From Gammaproteobacteria bacterium (lineage in GTDB: Bacteria > Pseudomonadota > Gammaproteobacteria > Acidiferrobacterales > Acidiferrobacteraceae): a stretch of 6,916 bases of DNA. Of the stretch, positions 1-5,873 are shown one piece after another. Made by a program: the position numbers and the translations under genes. Where the stretch lies: contig JAPTWT010000176.1 in NCBI GenBank assembly GCA_028064935.1, positions 1-6,916 of the forward strand. The letters are read 5' to 3'. The notes beneath the pieces were generated by a model. The model made no database searches, had not been told where the DNA came from, and saw nothing but the letters and a program-made list of their open reading frames with translations. Numbering within the stretch: position 1 is the first letter of the stretch; every line of letters begins with the position of its first letter.

Positions 1-6
1 TGGGCA

Positions 7-36
7 TTGACCAGAGTCAGGTTTCAACAGTATATT
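7..36 (+). promoter_or_regulatory. sigma70-type promoter of the tRNA-Pro gene
   Basis: A -35 hexamer TTGACC (7-12) is followed after 18 bp by a -10 hexamer TATATT (31-36); each matches the sigma70 consensus at five of six positions. Transcription would begin around 43-44, a few bases before the mature tRNA 5' end at 47. The GC-rich stretch between the -10 and the start is typical of growth-rate and stringently controlled stable-RNA promoters. Its presence suggests that the tRNA gene is still functional. Confidence 0.7.
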
Positions 37-46
37 ACCGGCTTCG

Positions 47-124
<78 letters not shown>

Positions 125-177
125 TTTTTGTATGTAAAACAAAGTGTTGTTGCGCTAATGCCGTCATAGAAAAATAC

Positions 178-210
178 TTTCGGCAAACTTTCGGCTTATT
201 TTCGGCAAAC
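178..210. repeat. three in-phase 11-bp repeats, probable integrase arm-type sites
   Basis: TTTCGGC occurs at 178-184, 189-195 and 200-206, exactly 11 bp apart. The first and third units are identical over 11 bp (TTTCGGCAAAC, 178-188 and 200-210), and the middle one ends in TTAT. The array overlaps the last codons and stop of the integrase gene and lies 55 bp past the tRNA CCA. Lambda integrase binds adjacent direct-repeat arm sites in the same position between the core att site and int, and this integrase has a lambda-type arm-binding N-terminus. The assignment as arm sites is inference; the repeats themselves are directly visible. Confidence 0.6.
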
Positions 211-1371
211 CCGATCGGGCAAGCCCACCACATCAGTGACCACCCAAGGCTCCTGATGCTTGTCCAGATAGTGCCGAGTCATCTTCTCCGTCGTATGTCC
301 CAGCAGCCTTTGGATCGCCGCGTTGTCCCAGCCCGCCTGCCGGTACAGTTCGCCGCCCAGGGCGCGGATTTCGTGGAACGTGGGGCGTTGTTCCGCACGC
401 AGGTGGTCGCAGGATCCACACTTATCACGGAGCGCAGCGAACTCGCGGGTGACCATTTCCGGGGTGATCTGGGTCCAGTGCTCTTTCCTGTCCAGGTATT
501 CCCTGCGTCGTCGTTCCGGCCTTTTGTGAATGAGAAAGGGACTAAGAATATCGTCCCGGCACCGCTCGATCAGAGCGCCCAGATCCACCCCTATGGGCAA
601 CAAGAGGCGCCCCTTGTCAGAACTGTGCTCGGTTTTGATCTGGCGTACGGGCAGGTAGCGGGCCTTGTCGACGATCTTGATATCGTCGAAGCGCAGGCCC
701 ACAAGATCCTCGCGCCTCTGCAACGTGTGAAGGGCGAGGTCCATGGCGTTGCGGAACCATTGATCTGCGATCTCCCAAATGGCCCGATACAATTCCAGAG
801 AAAGGGGTTGCCGCTCCACCACGTGGTCCTTGGGAATCGTCATCTCCGGGAGGTTGGTCGGCGGATTGATCTTCCCTTTCGCGATGGCGTGACGCCACAC
901 TTGGATCATCAAGGATCGATGGGAGTTGGACGATCGGGGCGGGAGGGAGTCCAAAAACCGGGCGACTTGCTCCAGGGTCACCGCCGTCCAGGAGCGGTGG
1001 CCAAACTCCTTGTCGATGGTTTTCAGCATGATGGCGTATTCGCGCAGGGTCTTCTCGGCCAATCGATGTCCCTTCCTGCTTCGGCGGCCAGGAAGAATCT
1101 GCTCCTCAAAATGGGCGACGAAGTCAGATATGGATTCTTCTGGGTTCGTGACGCGTCTTATCAACTGAGAGGACTCGCGGTCCTTCGACTGTTGGAGGAG
1201 CATAGCGTTCAGGGCAATCGCCGCCTTCACGGCTTTCGCCTCATCGATTCCGATCCCGGTTCTCTTTCCCGTTTCTGGGTGGCGATATCGGTAGTAACGG
1301 ACCCCATTTTTCACCTCGACAGAGAGGTTGGGGGGCAATTTTTTAGACTGGATTCGCGGTCGAGGCGCCAT
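196..1371 (-). CDS. int: lambda-type tyrosine recombinase (integrase)
   Basis: This 391-aa site-specific recombinase would integrate and excise the element at tRNA-Pro. Residues 1-60 resemble the lambda Int arm-DNA-binding domain (KLPPNL near 11-16, then YYRYRHPETGKR). A core-binding SAM-like region spans about 80-175, and the catalytic domain runs from about 185 to 370. All expected catalytic residues can be placed: R219 in TLQRREDL, K246 in RQIKTE, H333 and R336 in the HEIR motif, H359 in LLGH, and nucleophile Y368 in MTRHYLD. It is slightly longer than lambda Int (356 aa). The ATG lies one base after the excisionase stop, with AAAGG at 1381-1385 as a plausible ribosome site, so translation is probably coupled. 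It is the last gene of the minus-strand operon and ends 73 bp before the tRNA. It appears intact. Confidence 0.95.
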   Translation of the reverse strand: MAPRPRIQSKKLPPNLSVEVKNGVRYYRYRHPETGKRTGIGIDEAKAVKAAIALNAMLLQQSKDRESSQLIRRVTNPEESISDFVAHFEEQILPGRRSRKGHRLAEKTLREYAIMLKTIDKEFGHRSWTAVTLEQVARFLDSLPPRSSNSHRSLMIQVWRHAIAKGKINPPTNLPEMTIPKDHVVERQPLSLELYRAIWEIADQWFRNAMDLALHTLQRREDLVGLRFDDIKIVDKARYLPVRQIKTEHSSDKGRLLLPIGVDLGALIERCRDDILSPFLIHKRPERRRREYLDRKEHWTQITPEMVTREFAALRDKCGSCDHLRAEQRPTFHEIRALGGELYRQAGWDNAAIQRLLGHTTEKMTRHYLDKHQEPWVVTDVVGLPDRVCRK

Positions 1372-1372
1372 C

Positions 1373-1591
1373 TCAAAGTACCTTTGCGATCAGGTCGGCG
1401 ACTTCGGGGTCGAATTGTTGGTGGGAGAAAGGGGCAGATTCCCACCGATCTTGATCGACGTAGACCCTGCCTTTGATCACCATCCCTGGGATGTCACCAT
1501 TTTCAATCCAGCTCCTTACTGTTCGAGCGTCGGGAGCCGACTCAGAATCAAAATAAATTTGGCGGAAGCGCGTGACGGTCATGAGCTTCAT
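1373..1591 (-). CDS. xis: excisionase-like small winged-helix protein
   Basis: The product is 72 aa, the same length as lambda Xis. It has the layout of small excisionases and recombination directionality factors: a helix-turn-helix-like stretch at about 20-36 (DARTVRSWIENGDIPG), then a short basic wing and beta strand (VIKGRVYVDQDRW). It would bend DNA at the att arms and tip the integrase toward excision. An in-frame ATG at 1621 would add ten residues but has no ribosome site. The ATG at 1591 has GGGAGG seven bases upstream and overlaps the preceding stop as ATGA, so 1591 was chosen. The position directly before int supports the role. Sequence similarity to named Xis families is only by pattern, so a MerR/AlpA-like regulator is the main alternative. 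Confidence 0.72.
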   Translation of the reverse strand: MKLMTVTRFRQIYFDSESAPDARTVRSWIENGDIPGMVIKGRVYVDQDRWESAPFSHQQFDPEVADLIAKVL

Positions 1592-2712
1592 GCGCGGGCC
1601 TCCCGCGCGGCGCCGCGACATGCAAACATGCCTGATTTTGTCATTCGTATGATGTTCATGGCTTTTTTTAGCTCTGGAGAGGATGAGGCAGGCGTTTCCT
1701 CAATCTCCGCCAGAGCGCCATGGGAGTAAATTTCGACAAAACGAGATAATGAAATCTGCCCCCTCGGGATAGGGTCTCCGCCTATGAAACAGAGCACGTT
1801 CTCCTCGTGAACCTCGTATATCTTCCCATCTGAACTAGAGTATTTTCGACCTTTATGCTGCTTTCTGGCCCGTTCTATTTCGTCTATTTGTCTCTGCCGG
1901 GCCACAGGATCCGGGGTGGACACCGCAGTGGTCAGGTGCGGTCTGGGTGAATGGATATTCTCCCCCCGCTCGATGCTAGTAATCAGCCAGTTCAGATAGC
2001 CGCCGGGATTGGTGGCCGCCGCGATCTTGATGGAAAAGCGGGCAACGATCTGGGACAGGGTTTCTTTGCCGCTCTTGCGAAGGCGTTTCATCCAGGTCCA
2101 CACCGTTTCAGGCCTGACCCCACGCTCCAGCAACCAAAGCAGATCATCCGGCACCGTTTTTCCTACTGAGACAAAAGAAAAACCCTTCCGACAGTTCGGC
2201 TTGTGGGATGGCGCCCCAGGTTTTGGGGAGGCTGACGGTTGGATCGCATCGGGGTGGAGCGTGGTCTGTGCAGTGTTGTTGTTCTTTTCTTGGCATTGTT
2301 CTTCAGTATATAGGGGGGGCATTTTCTGCACCCCGCCGGGTGCAGAATCGGCACGCGCCGCCACCGCCGACGCTTCCCCAACGAGCCCTGCGGCCCGCAG
2401 GGTCCGCGCTACGATAACTGTTCGCACAGCCACAAAGTTGCCGGTTTTCTGGCGGCGCGTCTGTTCCTCGCGCCTGATCAGACCCTCCTGGCTCAGTTCT
2501 TTCAACGCGGAGGAGACGGTTCGGGGGCTAAGGTCAAGCGCCAAGCAGAGGGCCGACCGGCTTGGCCAGACGACCGTATCCCCGTCTCGAAAACGATCTA
2601 TGTTTAGATGAAGTATAAGTTGAGCAAGGATCTCCCGAGCTGATCTTGATATCGACAACTCCCTATTTTTCCTTATCTTTTCCGCTGCTGCAAGGATATC
2701 CTTGGGGATCAT
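1588..2712 (-). CDS. winged-helix replication-initiator-like protein
   Basis: The product is a 374-aa protein. Residues about 24-92 look like a winged helix: helices around REILAQLILHL, then WPSRSALCLALDLSPRTVSSALKELSQEGLI and a basic wing. Residues about 120-175 form a low-complexity linker rich in Pro, Asn, Gln and Ala. Residues about 186-252 are helical and contain NPGGYLNWLI (235-244); a PGGYL motif of this kind is found near the C-terminal part of RepC-like plasmid replication proteins and in related phage proteins. The combination suggests a replication initiator or a regulator of element replication. The ATG at 2712 overlaps the preceding stop (ATGA), and its own stop overlaps xis (ATGA), so the three genes are coupled. 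A seven-C tract lies in the linker. A transcriptional regulator is the alternative; replication has not been shown. Confidence 0.55.
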   Translation of the reverse strand: MIPKDILAAAEKIRKNRELSISRSAREILAQLILHLNIDRFRDGDTVVWPSRSALCLALDLSPRTVSSALKELSQEGLIRREEQTRRQKTGNFVAVRTVIVARTLRAAGLVGEASAVAARADSAPGGVQKMPPLYTEEQCQEKNNNTAQTTLHPDAIQPSASPKPGAPSHKPNCRKGFSFVSVGKTVPDDLLWLLERGVRPETVWTWMKRLRKSGKETLSQIVARFSIKIAAATNPGGYLNWLITSIERGENIHSPRPHLTTAVSTPDPVARQRQIDEIERARKQHKGRKYSSSDGKIYEVHEENVLCFIGGDPIPRGQISLSRFVEIYSHGALAEIEETPASSSPELKKAMNIIRMTKSGMFACRGAAREARA

Positions 2713-3098
2713 AGCGAGCCGCCTGCTGCAAACAAAGGCAACTGGTGCTTGTCCTGTATCCGCGCCAGGGTGATCTGCAGGATCTGCTGCGCGCGGCGCC
2801 GGCCTACCCCAAGTCCATCGGCAATCGCCTTTGTCTCGGCCAAGGCGGCGACCCCGTCCTGCTCCTCCCCTGCGGCGGCCAGTTGCCGGTAGAATGCGCT
2901 GATTTCATTCATTTTTTCTGATGAGAATTCTGGCTCAACCGCCCGCCGCGCGGCCGCCAGCGGATCAAGCTTCTGTAGCATGGCGACGGCCGCCGCCTGA
3001 ACCGCCTCCTCCTGCTTGCCGGCGCCGTATCTTTTCAAACTCTGGGCAACTGCCTGGCTTAAAAATCCATGCGCAACATATTGATCTAAAAGTGACAT
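2709..3098 (-). CDS. hypothetical helical protein, first gene of the tightly overlapped group
   Basis: I do not recognise this 129-aa product. It is alanine- and glutamine-rich and predicted mostly helical, with no signal peptide or membrane segment. Residues about 84-115 (ALAETKAIADGLGVGRRRAQ and following) read like a helix-turn-helix, with a turn at GLGVG and a basic second helix, so DNA binding is possible. Its stop overlaps the start of the winged-helix gene as ATGA, which makes it a real coding partner rather than a chance ORF. The ATG at 3098 has a weak AAAGGCG ribosome site a few bases upstream, and that site directly follows a 13-nt arm of a long inverted repeat. A role as accessory replication or copy-control protein would fit the context but is a guess. 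Confidence 0.75.
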   Translation of the reverse strand: MSLLDQYVAHGFLSQAVAQSLKRYGAGKQEEAVQAAAVAMLQKLDPLAAARRAVEPEFSSEKMNEISAFYRQLAAAGEEQDGVAALAETKAIADGLGVGRRRAQQILQITLARIQDKHQLPLFAAGGSL

Positions 3099-3111
3099 TT
3101 TGCTCGCCTTT

Positions 3112-3187
3112 GCGGCGGGCGGGGAAGACTATTTCTAAATTAGATGAGCGTCGCCAGGGGATCGCGGGGGAAGCCCCCGCCCGCCGC
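3112..3187. repeat. 13-bp perfect inverted repeat enclosing competing hairpins
   Basis: GCGGCGGGCGGGG (3112-3124) is the exact reverse complement of 3175-3187, with 50 bases between. Inside, 3164-3170 pairs with 3174-3180 around a 3-nt loop, and this uses part of the same right arm, so the two foldings exclude each other. A third stem, 3183-3188 with 3193-3198, also overlaps the right arm. The enclosed segment includes an AT-rich near-palindrome TCTAAATTAGA (3134-3144). In the minus-strand transcript these elements lie between the membrane-protein stop and the start of the 129-aa gene. No T-run follows on the minus strand, so this is not a simple intrinsic terminator. A leader-type RNA switch, antisense-RNA target or DNA origin/nick structure are options. 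Confidence 0.6.
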
Positions 3188-3651
3188 TACGAAGCGGCTG
3201 TAACCCGCGCGCCAGGGCGGCGCGCGGGGAGGAGGGGGATAAGCAAGAATTTATTTGCTTGAGTTAATTCAATTTTTTCTGCTGCGGTGGATCGGTCAAA
3301 GGCCTGTTTTTCCTTTTTCCTCCCTCTGTTTTCCCTTATATCGCTAATTTCGTTCAATATTTTTTTTAATGGGACGGACAGAAGGCAGGCCGCAGCAGCC
3401 AGGAGGGCCAGATCCTCTCGCAGCTCAACCAGAGCAAGCCCAAGCCTATCCCGGATCCAAACAAAAGCCAAAAGCGCTGGAAAAACAAGGCCGAGCAAAA
3501 TCGAGATTTGGGTCGCCACGGGCGCGGTCGACATGGCGACCGCCGCCCACAAAACCAAAGCCGAGCCGATCCCCAAGGCGCTCTGGGCATCGAGCCATTC
3601 TCGGCCTGGCACTGGGGCAGTGTAGCGACGCAGTCGGTCTCTCGATCTCAT
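3187..3651 (-). CDS. small membrane protein of unknown function
   Basis: This 154-aa product matches no family I can name. It has a basic N-terminus, then hydrophobic segments at about 24-42 (ALGIGSALVLWAAVAM) and 45-66 (ISILLGLVFPALLAFVWI), and a weaker one at 80-96. A charged, lysine/glutamate-rich stretch follows (about 97-128) and a short hydrophobic-basic tail. Two or three membrane helices with a cytoplasmic tail are likely. Codon 98-99 lies in an eight-A tract. The 3' end runs through a very stable GC hairpin. It is on the same strand as the replication/integration genes but separated from them by 88 bp. The ATG has no good ribosome site; a promoter candidate just upstream would give a leaderless message, so the start is uncertain. 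Plus-strand ORFs here look like shadows. Confidence 0.55.
   Translation of the reverse strand: MRSRDRLRRYTAPVPGREWLDAQSALGIGSALVLWAAVAMSTAPVATQISILLGLVFPALLAFVWIRDRLGLALVELREDLALLAAAACLLSVPLKKILNEISDIRENRGRKKEKQAFDRSTAAEKIELTQANKFLLIPLLPARRPGARVTAAS
3204..3228. repeat. strong GC-rich hairpin, 10-bp stem
   Basis: CCCGCGCGCC (3204-3213) pairs perfectly with GGCGCGCGGG (3219-3228) around a 5-base loop. It lies within the last codons of the membrane-protein gene. No U-run follows in either direction, so it is not a canonical Rho-independent terminator, though it could slow polymerase or stabilise an mRNA 3' end at the operon boundary. Confidence 0.6.
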
Positions 3652-3782
3652 TCGTTTTTTTTAACTCGTTCCGGGATCGGTGTCAATATCGGACCGGCTG
3701 ATTGTAAAGAATCATCTTGCTTTTTTTGCGCTCATAGGTGAAAGTTTGGCATCAGATTCATTTTTTTTGGGTGGCGACTCCG
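3652..3782. promoter_or_regulatory. divergent intergenic region with T-tracts
   Basis: These 131 bp separate the minus-strand module from the plus-strand defence genes and must hold both promoters. Three runs of seven or eight T occur at 3655-3662, 3721-3727 and 3761-3768, giving an AT-rich, possibly curved region in otherwise GC-rich DNA. No convincing plus-strand -35/-10 pair was found. The run at 3761-3768 lies 14 bases before the chosen ATPase start. Confidence 0.45.
3658..3686 (-). promoter_or_regulatory. candidate promoter for the minus-strand module
   Basis: On the minus strand a perfect -35 TTGACA (3686-3681) is followed after 17 bp by TAAAAA (3663-3658), which matches four of six -10 positions. 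The predicted start, about seven bases downstream, falls on the ATG at 3651, implying a leaderless message for the membrane protein. Two ATCGG direct repeats (3676-3680 and 3688-3692 on the plus strand) flank the -35 and could be an operator. This rests on pattern matching only. Confidence 0.4.
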
Positions 3783-5066
3783 ATGCTGGTTCAATTCCGC
3801 GTGAAGAATTATCGATCCATCCTTGTCGAGCAGACGCTGGAGATGTCGGCGTCCGCAGGGTACAAGGAGTTGGTCGACCTCAATACGTTTGAGACTGGGG
3901 TCGGGGAGGGGCTTCCACGGCTGCTCCGCTCGGCGGTGATCTACGGACCGAACGCATCCGGGAAAAGCAACCTGGTCAAGGCGTTCGCATTCATGCGCGA
4001 TCGCGTAATCAACTCCGCGAAGGAGAGCCAGGCCAACGAGGAAATCGACGTCGATCCGTTCAGGCTGACTCCCGCGTCCCGGTCCGGAGCCAGCGAGTTT
4101 GAGGTGGTGTTCATCGAGGACGAGGTGCGCTACCAGTATGGATTTCGCTGTGATAGAAGCAAGGTTCTTGAGGAATGGCTTTACGCCTTTCCTCTTGGGC
4201 GTTCGCAGAAGTGGTTTCATCGCGTGTTCAATAAAAGGGGCGGCGAGGATGAGTTCTATTTCGGCCCGAACTTCCTTGGAGGACGCAAGCGCCAAGACTG
4301 GCGGGAGCAGACGCGCGCGAACTCCCTTTTCCTGTCGACGGCGCTCCAGCTCAACAACGAGCAACTCAGGCCGGTACTGAAATGGTTTCAGAGCCGACTC
4401 GTCATCATTCAAGGCTCCAATTATTCCGGGGTTTTGGGCTACACGATGAGCCTATGCAAGGATGAAACGCAAAAAAATCGGGTCTTGGAGTTTATCAACT
4501 CGGCTGATATCTCTATCAGTGACATTCGTCTGGAAGATCGGTTGTTTTCCGATGATATGCTGCCGAAGGATTTCCCTATGCGCGATAGGTTTGTTGAGTT
4601 GCTTGATGGAAAGAAGGGGTTGAGGGCCATGTTCATGCACGATGACGTGGAAACTGGTGAAGCCGTTCCTTTCGACCTCGAAGACGAATCGGACGGCACC
4701 CGCGCCTTGTTCGCCTTCAGCGGACCTTGGCTGGATGTCGTGGACAACGGGCGGGTGCTGGTGGTCGATGAGTTGGACAGCAGCCTTCATCCATTGATGG
4801 TCCGCCATTTGGTCAATCTCTTGCATCATGAGGGCGGTAAGGCGCAACTCGTGTTTACGACGCATGACACCTCGCTTCTGAGTCAGAAGATATTCAGGAG
4901 GGATCAGATCTGGTTCATGGAGAAGAATAGGATGAACGCCACCGAGTTGTACCCCTTGGCAGATTTCGGGCCGCGAGACAACGAGGCCGTCGAGCGTAAG
5001 TACCTGAATGGCCGCTATGGCGGGATCCCGTTCCTCAAGGAGATGGATTTCCATGGGGTCGGATGA
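3783..5066 (+). CDS. rloA: RloA-type AAA/ABC-like ATPase, probable anti-phage component
   Basis: The product is a 427-aa ATPase of the OLD/ABC-like AAA class paired with RloB. Visible motifs are an N-terminal strand set MLVQFRVKNYRSI, Walker A GPNASGKS (55-62), a signature-like ESDGT (302-306), Walker B VLVVDE (325-330) followed by LDSSLHP, and a switch histidine in TTHD (359-362). The C-terminal YLNGRYGGIPFL (408-419) is characteristic of the RloA/AbiL-type group. ATP hydrolysis would gate the partner nuclease in the cytoplasm. A GTG at 3738 would add 15 residues, but family members begin at the MLxxFxVxNxRSI strand, so the ATG at 3783 was chosen; its ribosome site is weak (GGGTGG). The stop overlaps rloB by 14 bases. 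All ATPase motifs are intact. Defence activity is inferred from the family. Confidence 0.88.
   Translation: MLVQFRVKNYRSILVEQTLEMSASAGYKELVDLNTFETGVGEGLPRLLRSAVIYGPNASGKSNLVKAFAFMRDRVINSAKESQANEEIDVDPFRLTPASRSGASEFEVVFIEDEVRYQYGFRCDRSKVLEEWLYAFPLGRSQKWFHRVFNKRGGEDEFYFGPNFLGGRKRQDWREQTRANSLFLSTALQLNNEQLRPVLKWFQSRLVIIQGSNYSGVLGYTMSLCKDETQKNRVLEFINSADISISDIRLEDRLFSDDMLPKDFPMRDRFVELLDGKKGLRAMFMHDDVETGEAVPFDLEDESDGTRALFAFSGPWLDVVDNGRVLVVDELDSSLHPLMVRHLVNLLHHEGGKAQLVFTTHDTSLLSQKIFRRDQIWFMEKNRMNATELYPLADFGPRDNEAVERKYLNGRYGGIPFLKEMDFHGVG
5037..5042 (+). promoter_or_regulatory. ribosome binding site deciding the rloB start
   Basis: AAGGAG lies ten bases before the ATG at 5053, inside the ATPase coding sequence. 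It favours this start over the in-frame ATG at 5008, which would add 15 residues (MAAMAG...) unlike family N-termini. Confidence 0.6.
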
Positions 5067-5733
5067 TCTGTTCAAAAAGCGCAAGGCCCGTAGCGCGAGC
5101 GATATCGAGAGAAAAACGCATCATCGCCGAATCGCCGAGAGGGTCCTCATTGTTTGCGAGGGAGAGAAGACGGAGGTTTTTTACTTCAAGGACTTTTGCG
5201 AGGATCTCCGGTTGAGTACCTGGAACGTGAGAGTCGAGCCCGGCGGCCGGGGCTCGTCGCCCGATCGCGTCGTGGCCTATGCGCTGGAGTTGTACGAAAA
5301 TGATGCGAGATTTGGAGAGGATCGCTACGATCATGTCTACTGCGTCATGGATCGCGACGAGCACGCCACGTTTGACCACGCGTTGACGATGTTGCAGTCG
5401 CGACGCGGTCGCGGCGCGGCCATCCAGGCGATCACGTCCTTCCCGTGCTTCGAGTATTGGTTTTTGTGTCATTTCGAATTCACCCGAAGACCATTTTCCC
5501 GGTCTGGCGGCAAGTCGTCTTGCGACGATGTGATCGCGCGGCTGCGAGGCCATCCCGGTTTCGAGGATTACGAGAAAGGCAGGAGAGGTGTATACGCCTT
5601 GTTGAAGGAGCGGATGGAGACTGCGGTGGCCAATGCCGGGAAGGCCTGCGTGCAGGCTTGCTCGGACGGATCCGCAAATCCCTCGACTGCGGCGCATGTT
5701 TTGGTGGCGAAGTTGTCGCGTCTCGGCGAATAG
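5053..5733 (+). CDS. rloB: RloB-type Toprim-like protein, probable effector nuclease
   Basis: The product is a 226-aa RloB-family protein. After a basic N-terminus (1-30), the Toprim-like fold is marked by VLIVCEGEKTEVFYF (31-45, acidic E36 and E38), then VMDRDEH (98-104, acidic D100 and D102), then SFPCFEYWFLCHF (129-141), equivalent to the SNPCFELWLLLHF block of the family. The tail NPSTAAHVLVAKL (209-221) is also typical. Toprim acidic residues bind divalent metal in related nucleases, so a metal-dependent nuclease, of DNA or possibly RNA, is the likely role. The gene overlaps rloA by 14 bases, which implies coupled translation and probably a complex. Lactococcal AbiL uses the same pair as an abortive-infection system. 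Key acidic residues are all present. The actual trigger and target are unknown. Confidence 0.88.
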   Translation: MGSDDLFKKRKARSASDIERKTHHRRIAERVLIVCEGEKTEVFYFKDFCEDLRLSTWNVRVEPGGRGSSPDRVVAYALELYENDARFGEDRYDHVYCVMDRDEHATFDHALTMLQSRRGRGAAIQAITSFPCFEYWFLCHFEFTRRPFSRSGGKSSCDDVIARLRGHPGFEDYEKGRRGVYALLKERMETAVANAGKACVQACSDGSANPSTAAHVLVAKLSRLGE

Positions 5734-5738
5734 GCCCG

Positions 5739-5867
5739 ATGCGAGTAGAACACAGTGGGAGTCTGGTCGTTTTTGATTTTGGTGGCGTGGGCTTCGGATG
5801 CCGAAGATGGGGTACCGGGAACGCGTCCGACGCCAATCAGCGACACGCGGAACACGATGGTTTTTGA
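5739..5867 (+). CDS. possible 42-aa small ORF between rloB and the cysteine-cluster gene
   Basis: An ATG five bases after the rloB stop opens a 42-codon frame that ends 15 bases before the next gene, so it fills the 149-bp gap almost exactly. The product is glycine-rich in the middle (VVFDFGGVGFGCRRWGTG) and ends hydrophilic; I recognise no family. Upstream there is only a weak AGG five bases before the ATG. A short perfect hairpin (5792-5797 with 5801-5806) lies within it. It could be a real small gene, a decayed remnant or chance; the close packing is the only support. Confidence 0.22.
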   Translation: MRVEHSGSLVVFDFGGVGFGCRRWGTGNASDANQRHAEHDGF

Positions 5868-5873
5868 AGGGAG
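5868..5873 (+). promoter_or_regulatory. ribosome binding site of the cysteine-cluster gene
   Basis: AGGGAG lies nine bases before the ATG at 5883, a good Shine-Dalgarno match that fixes this start. Confidence 0.6.

Noticed and set aside
178..210. CRISPR-like array from the TTTCGGC repeats
   Set aside because: The units are 11 bp in tandem with no spacers, so protein-binding sites are a far better explanation.
2009..2611. Plus-strand ORF of 200 codons opposite the winged-helix gene
   Set aside because: The minus strand is fixed as coding by ATGA overlaps at both ends; the plus frame is Ser/Arg-rich without motifs.
3164..3180. Intrinsic terminator at the GC hairpin after the membrane gene
   Set aside because: The stem is strong but no U-run follows it on either strand, so it is listed only as part of the inverted-repeat cluster.
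3411..3421. Second att copy matching the tRNA T-arm
   Set aside because: Only about eight bases (TCCTCTCG) match, within a coding region and without the flanking acceptor-stem sequence.
3732..4412. Minus-strand ORF of 226 codons opposite the ATPase
   Set aside because: It is antisense to the Walker A region of a clear ATPase and has no family features.
4452..5084. Minus-strand ORF of 210 codons opposite the ATPase C-terminus
   Set aside because: It is a shadow of the conserved signature, Walker B and switch-histidine coding region.
5035..5697. Minus-strand ORF of 220 codons opposite rloB
   Set aside because: The plus strand carries the conserved RloB blocks; this frame is a by-product of codon bias.
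5792..5806. Terminator between rloB and the cysteine-cluster gene
   Set aside because: The 6-bp stem with a 3-nt loop has no T-run after it, so it gives no reason to split the operon.
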